A stretch of DNA of 22,566 nucleotides from positions 1 through 22,566 of the forward strand of contig JAEPRB010000432.1 of NCBI GenBank assembly GCA_016758965.1. The letters run 5' to 3'. Made by a program: the position numbers and the translations under genes. The stretch comes from Circinella minor (Eukaryota; Mucoromycota; Mucoromycetes; Mucorales; Lichtheimiaceae). Below, in pieces: positions 18,725-22,566 of the stretch. Position 1 is the stretch's first letter. Every line of letters starts with the position of its first letter. The notes under the pieces were generated by a model that had not been told where the DNA came from, did no database searches, and saw only the letters and a list, made by a program, of their open reading frames with translations.

Positions 18725-19045
18725 TAGGGAATCAATCCATAACAAAAAAATATGGTGGATTTAGTGGATTTTAGGATAAACTATTATTCAATATGATAAT
18801 TAGGTAATTGTTATGTATAAATTACTAATAAAATATTTCTTATTGATCAAAAAAAGTATTATGGATTAAACAGGTTTATGATTATTAAAAAACATATGGA
18901 TTAAATACCATGTCTTTTTCAGAACCCCAAGGCAATTTTTTCTTGAACTTGAAATTATTAGATATTATTCTTTTTTCGGATCGAAATAAAAATGGTGGAT
19001 TATCCGATAATCAATTGTTGTGGATTAACTCCTGTAAGTTCCTAT
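18725..19045. other. probable small insertion with GTGGATTA-type repeats in Tnp2-like copy 2
   Basis: TAGGGAATCAATCCATAACA at the left faces CAGGAGTTAATCCACAACA (minus strand) at the right, as imperfect inverted ends. TGGATTA/TGGATTT recurs at least five times inside. It lies between ENL and HLHMMNNVDKNMY, where copy 1 has continuous coding. No clear target duplication was found, so this remains a candidate; the 18660-19111 interval otherwise shows nothing. Confidence 0.4.
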
Positions 19046-19803
19046 CAAAACACACACATTTTTTTTAATAAATGAGAATATATGTATGACTTTAACCAGT
19101 ATAGTACTTACTCTTCAAAATTAGCTATGTCATCACCATCGATTTCCCACAGAAGAGCTAACGTACATCTGATCACAAGTGACATCAGGGCTTGAACTTG
19201 TTCACTGTTGGCTGTATAGATATCCACCAAATTTTCGAATACCAAAGTTGGCACCACAATTTGCAAGAACATTATCCAGTCAACAGAGTGTATGAGACCT
19301 GCTTTTCGAGACACATCTATTGATCGAAGGTAAACAACATCAGCTCCTGATTAATGTATATTTTCTTTTTTTCTTTTTACTTGATAATAATAATATATAC
19401 CTCTAAAGCTTCCTTCGAATATTGACGAAGGAATAGTTCTTCCTGATTCAACAAGAGCACTCCCAATTTTTAAACACTTTTGCTTTGGTAGTCTAATAGT
19501 GGTATTGACATCAGTTTCGAAATCACCAGAAATGATGCTCCACAACTTCTTTGTCACATTTGCACCTATCAAATGCATCTCATTCAATCCAAAAAAAGAA
19601 GATCCATGGAATGACTTCAGCTTGGCAAACTCAGTTGCTTTTGCAATACCAAATTCCTACATTGGAAGAACAAAGATATTAGTACATAAGATGATACCCA
19701 AAACTCAAAATATTTAACCATGATAGCCCTTACTTCATTTCCATTTTTAAATTCATCGTCGCTTCTTTCTTGAAACATATCTACCAGCTGGGCTGATGGA
19801 TGA

Positions 19804-20256
19804 TGTGATATTTGGTTATTTTAATAAAAGTAGGAAATAAAAACAGACAAGGTATGAAATCCTTTGAGACTTTGTTATATATCTTTAATAATAATTTGAA
19901 AACTAGAAATAAAGTTATTTCTTTAAAATAATATTTACAACCCGTATTTATATGTTTTCTATTCTATGAGTTATGGGGCTTGGTTAATTGAATGATGTAG
20001 GGGATTAATATTAAAGTTGGGTACTTGGGATTAGTCATTAATATTGAGAAGGTTACTATAGCTACTGTTCTGAAGTATATTGGGCTTAGCCATGATACTC
20101 TCTTTTATTCTTTAATTTAAGTTGACGAGGCGCAGGGCATCGTTATGCGATTTTACTCAGTTTCCTTTTTAGAATTGAGTTATGTTCACGTCTGTATTTT
20201 AAATATGATTTCTTATTTCATCTGGGATAAAGAGATAATGTTCTTATAATACAACA
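19804..20256 (-). mobile_element. solo LTR B (453-bp family, reverse orientation)
   Basis: Inverted copy of LTR A, reading TGTGATATTTGG ... ACAACA on the plus strand, flanked by GATGA (19799-19803 and 20257-20261). Its uninterrupted centre provides the empty-site sequence for the insertion in LTR C. It lies in the same Tnp2-like exon region as LTR C. Confidence 0.92.
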
Positions 20257-20344
20257 GATGATACAGTCTTGATATGACACTGTCGGCAACCATAAGTCGA
20301 ATTATGACCTGAATGATATATCAATTCCTGGACGTCAACAATGT
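20257..20344 (-). pseudogene. stranded Tnp2 coding island between LTRs B and C
   Basis: Only about 80 bp plus the target duplications. The minus strand encodes the Tnp2 Cys motif (YHSGHNSTYGCRQCHIK). It aligns with GHMSYFGCRICLIEG of copy 1, but lacks the intron that splits copy 1 between Phe and Gly-Cys. It proves that both LTRs inserted independently into one exon. Confidence 0.85.
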
Positions 20345-21179
20345 TGTTGTATTATAAGAACATTATCTCTTTACCTCAGATGAAATAAGAAATCATATTT
20401 AAAATATAGATATGAACATAACTCAATTCTAAAAAGGAAACTGAGTAAAATCGCATAACGATGCCCTGCGCCTCGTCAACTCAAATTAAAGAATAAAAGA
20501 GAGTATCTGTAATGGTGTAAGACCATTATGACAATATATTCAACCATAAGGTTGTTGATCTACATGCTTATCTGCGGAATACTAAGGATAGACGATAGCA
20601 TGGTTGAGCACATGATTGATATAGAAATATTAGGATAGTTATTCTATATAGAAATGTTGATCATTGATATTAGATATATATTAGTTAGACGTAAATTAGC
20701 CCCTGATATTTCGACGTATATAAATAAAGGGTTTCCTGACAACCAGGAAACAGTAATTCGTTTTTAGCATATATATTCTCGAGCCCCTTTTCTTTCTACC
20801 AATATTTAACTATTACGCTTCCTCATAAACTGGCTGATGGAACCCGATTGTAAGTATACAATAATCAGTCATGCGCTATTACAGTATCATGGCTAAGCCC
20901 AATATACTTCAGAACAGTAGCTATAGTAACCTTCTCAATATTAATGACTAATCCCAAGTGTCTAACTTTAATATCAATCCCCTACATTATTCAATTAACC
21001 AAGCCCCATAACTCATAGAATAGAAAACGTATAAATACGGGATATAAATATTATTTTAAAGAAATAACTTTATTTCTAGTTTTAAAAATTATTATTAAAA
21101 ATATATAACAAAGTCTCAAAGGGTTTCATACCTTGTCTGTTTTTATTTCCTACTCTTATTAAAATAACCAAATATCACA
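20345..21179 (+). mobile_element. solo LTR C (453-bp family) containing a nested solo LTR
   Basis: Same ends as LTR A (TGTTGTATTATAAG ... AAATATCACA), flanked by AATGT (20340-20344 and 21180-21184). Without the nested 376-bp LTR and its 5-bp duplication it is 454 bp long. On the minus strand, removing it joins LLLASGDI to VDVQELIYHSGH in frame. Confidence 0.92.
20508..20883 (+). mobile_element. solo LTR D (different family), nested in LTR C
   Basis: 376 bp, beginning TGTAATGGTGTAAGACC and ending GCGCTATTACA, i.e. TG...CA with inverted TGTAAT/ATTACA tips. Flanked by GTATC (20503-20507 and 20884-20888); LTRs A and B have a single GTATC at this point. A TATATAAATA box lies at about 20717. Confidence 0.92.
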
Positions 21180-22566
21180 AATGTCACCAGATGCTAGTAA
21201 CAAGTGTACCTTGACTTTGACCGAGCCGTTTGGAAATTTCACTTCCATTCCCGCATTCTCGAGAATAAATAATTCATTCATCAAAGGTTTCAAAAAACTG
21301 TATAAGTTTCCAGTGTGATCCGCTGGTATTATTGATACCTGCAACATTTTTTTTTTCTTATATCTAGATATATTAAAAAAAATTTAAGTATACCTAATAA
21401 GTAACCAAGTTAAAGTACATAATACAAAAAAAAATATGTATACTAACCTCTCATTTGGCGGCAGACTCAGAAATACTATATGCACAATTGTCATTTTAGA
21501 ATTGCCTCCTTTGAAAGGTGCAAATCCATCAATAAACAATGATATAGCAAGATTCAAATCGTCTATAGATTGATTAGGAAAGAGGTTTGGCTTCAATTCC
21601 TTGTACATGGACCCATAATATATCTTTCAACATTCCAGGACTATGCTCTTCTGTCATAGTTTGGTAAAGCGAGGATCGGATATTATTATTTGCAATGAAA
21701 TATGCCAACTGTCTTGCAAGTGGGAAGTACGACATGGTTACTATTGGCTTTCCATTTGGATTAAAGTGTCTTTTTTTACACTTGCAAGGATGATTTGAAA
21801 ATTGAGGGAAAAGCCGGCAACGGTTTGGGCACATACGGTACTTGGTCTCCTTGAGTTTGAACATTTTCTCCAGGCGAGCTTCACTCTTTGCAGGGCTAAA
21901 CAATGGTATTTTATCTATTTTTTTTGGTACGTTTTAGAATTACTTATTCATTAATAAATACTATAAAAACCTAGTGCTTACCAAACTCATCATCTACAAT
22001 CCACTTGCTCAACATTAGAAGTAATGAATTATACCCAGCTTGACTGACATTATTCTCCTAGACCCAGCAATACAAGTCATAGCTTTTGCGTTCGTGGTCT
22101 TCTAATGTCAGCGGTACATAAACAGATTCAATAATTGGACTATTTGTGGATAAGGGTGGCTCCAAATCCCAAGCATCAATATAATTGCCTTGTATTTCTT
22201 CTTCATCAATACCAATGCCTGACATATCATCCAAATCGTCATCTTTACTTTCTTCTTCAGTATAGTTATTATCAGTGTCATTATCAGTATCGTCACCATC
22301 ACCAGCAATACCAAGGATTGGAATACCAAAAACAGTCGGAATAGTGGAGGCAGCATGATGGATGGAATCAACAGGATGGGTAGTATCAATAGAACGAGTG
22401 GGAGGAGTTTCTAACTCTTGACCAACAAATGGTGCTTCAGGTAAACCAAAATCGAAATCGTCCATGTCCATGTTATCATTATTATGCTGGTGCAGATTAA
22501 AGGTAAGTCCATCTTCATTAACTTGGCTTTGTCCTATAGCTATAGGTTCTGCTTCTGGCAATTGTT

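Larger units (their letters stand above)
16696..22566 (-). pseudogene. Tnp2-like (CACTA) transposase, copy 2, multiply interrupted, 5' end outside window
   Basis: Paralogue of copy 1. Minus-strand pieces: 22566-21982 (acidic N-terminus, then TAG, then WIVDDEF); 21914-21448 (MCPNRCRLFP, PCKCKKRHF, SYFPLARQLAYFI, a frameshift near 21620, AISLFIDGFAPF, MTIVHIVFLSLP); 21363-21180 (IIPADHTGNLYSFL, LLLASGDI); LTR C; 20339-20257 (YHSGHNSTYGCRQCHIKT); LTR B; 19798-19734; 19656-19401 (LNEMHLIGANV); 19316-19112; about 18700-18577 (NVDKNMYTVNFHYLRH, with TGA); 18505-18087 (acidic, with TGA near 18475); the MITE; 17690-17495 (NIRVGKRLFK, YFGELILFFTHTYEG); 17406-about 17300 (GEHPLCLVKIYG); and 16887-16696 (DKFYVIHASNIRGYTGLLKS, ending LGKVSKI). 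Most introns match copy 1 in position and phase. Several stops and a frameshift show it is dead. Confidence 0.83.

Overview
The window looks like a transposon graveyard from an early-diverging fungus, most likely Mucoromycota. Reasons: it is very AT-rich; the genes have many 56-87 nt GT-AG introns with GTANGT-type donors; and the protein families (IS630/Tc1-like DDE_3, Harbinger, DIRS-like, MULE with SWIM finger, Tnp2/CACTA-like) are ones expected together in such fungi. The phylum is an inference. I find no convincing ordinary host gene, tRNA, rRNA or CRISPR array.

Layout. (1) 97-1708 (+): broken IS630/Tc1-like transposase. (2) 2003-3536 (-): intact three-exon Tc1-like protein whose catalytic triad looks damaged. 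(3) 3673-4092: a regular 22-bp-period array leading into a decayed Harbinger transposase (4095-5103, +). (4) 5300-6566 (-): decayed DIRS-like reverse transcriptase/RNase H. (5) 6580-6840: nested satellite. (6) 6865-16524: a Mutator-like element (MULE) with 9-bp target duplications ATTTCAAAG. (7) 8299-14958: a two-gene Tnp2/CACTA-like element sitting inside one intron of that MULE, with 3-bp target duplications GTA. (8) 16696-22566 (-): a second, more damaged Tnp2-like gene running off the window.

The main result is the nesting, read from target-site duplications and from reading frames that rejoin when each insertion is removed. The MULE gene (7232-16246, -) is split at an intron. Taking out the CACTA-like element leaves a normal 56-nt intron with matching phase. 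The CACTA-like element carries a Tnp2-like transposase (8817-12724, -) and a divergent six-exon partner gene (12918-14444, +) in the position of a TnpA-type accessory protein. Its Tnp2 gene carries a 453-bp solo LTR (9018-9470, TSD CCTTG) in the last exon. The second Tnp2-like gene is interrupted by a 388-bp MITE (17699-18086, TSD TCTAACAC) and by two more solo LTRs of the same family in opposite orientations (19804-20256, TSD GATGA; 20345-21179, TSD AATGT). The last of these contains a different 376-bp solo LTR (20508-20883, TSD GTATC).

A further hypothesis is that the satellite at 6580-6840 is the subterminal array of the second CACTA-like element, that the MULE landed between this array and its Tnp2 gene, and that the element itself landed in the DIRS fragment. 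The stacking would then be DIRS > CACTA-2 > MULE > CACTA-1 > solo LTR.
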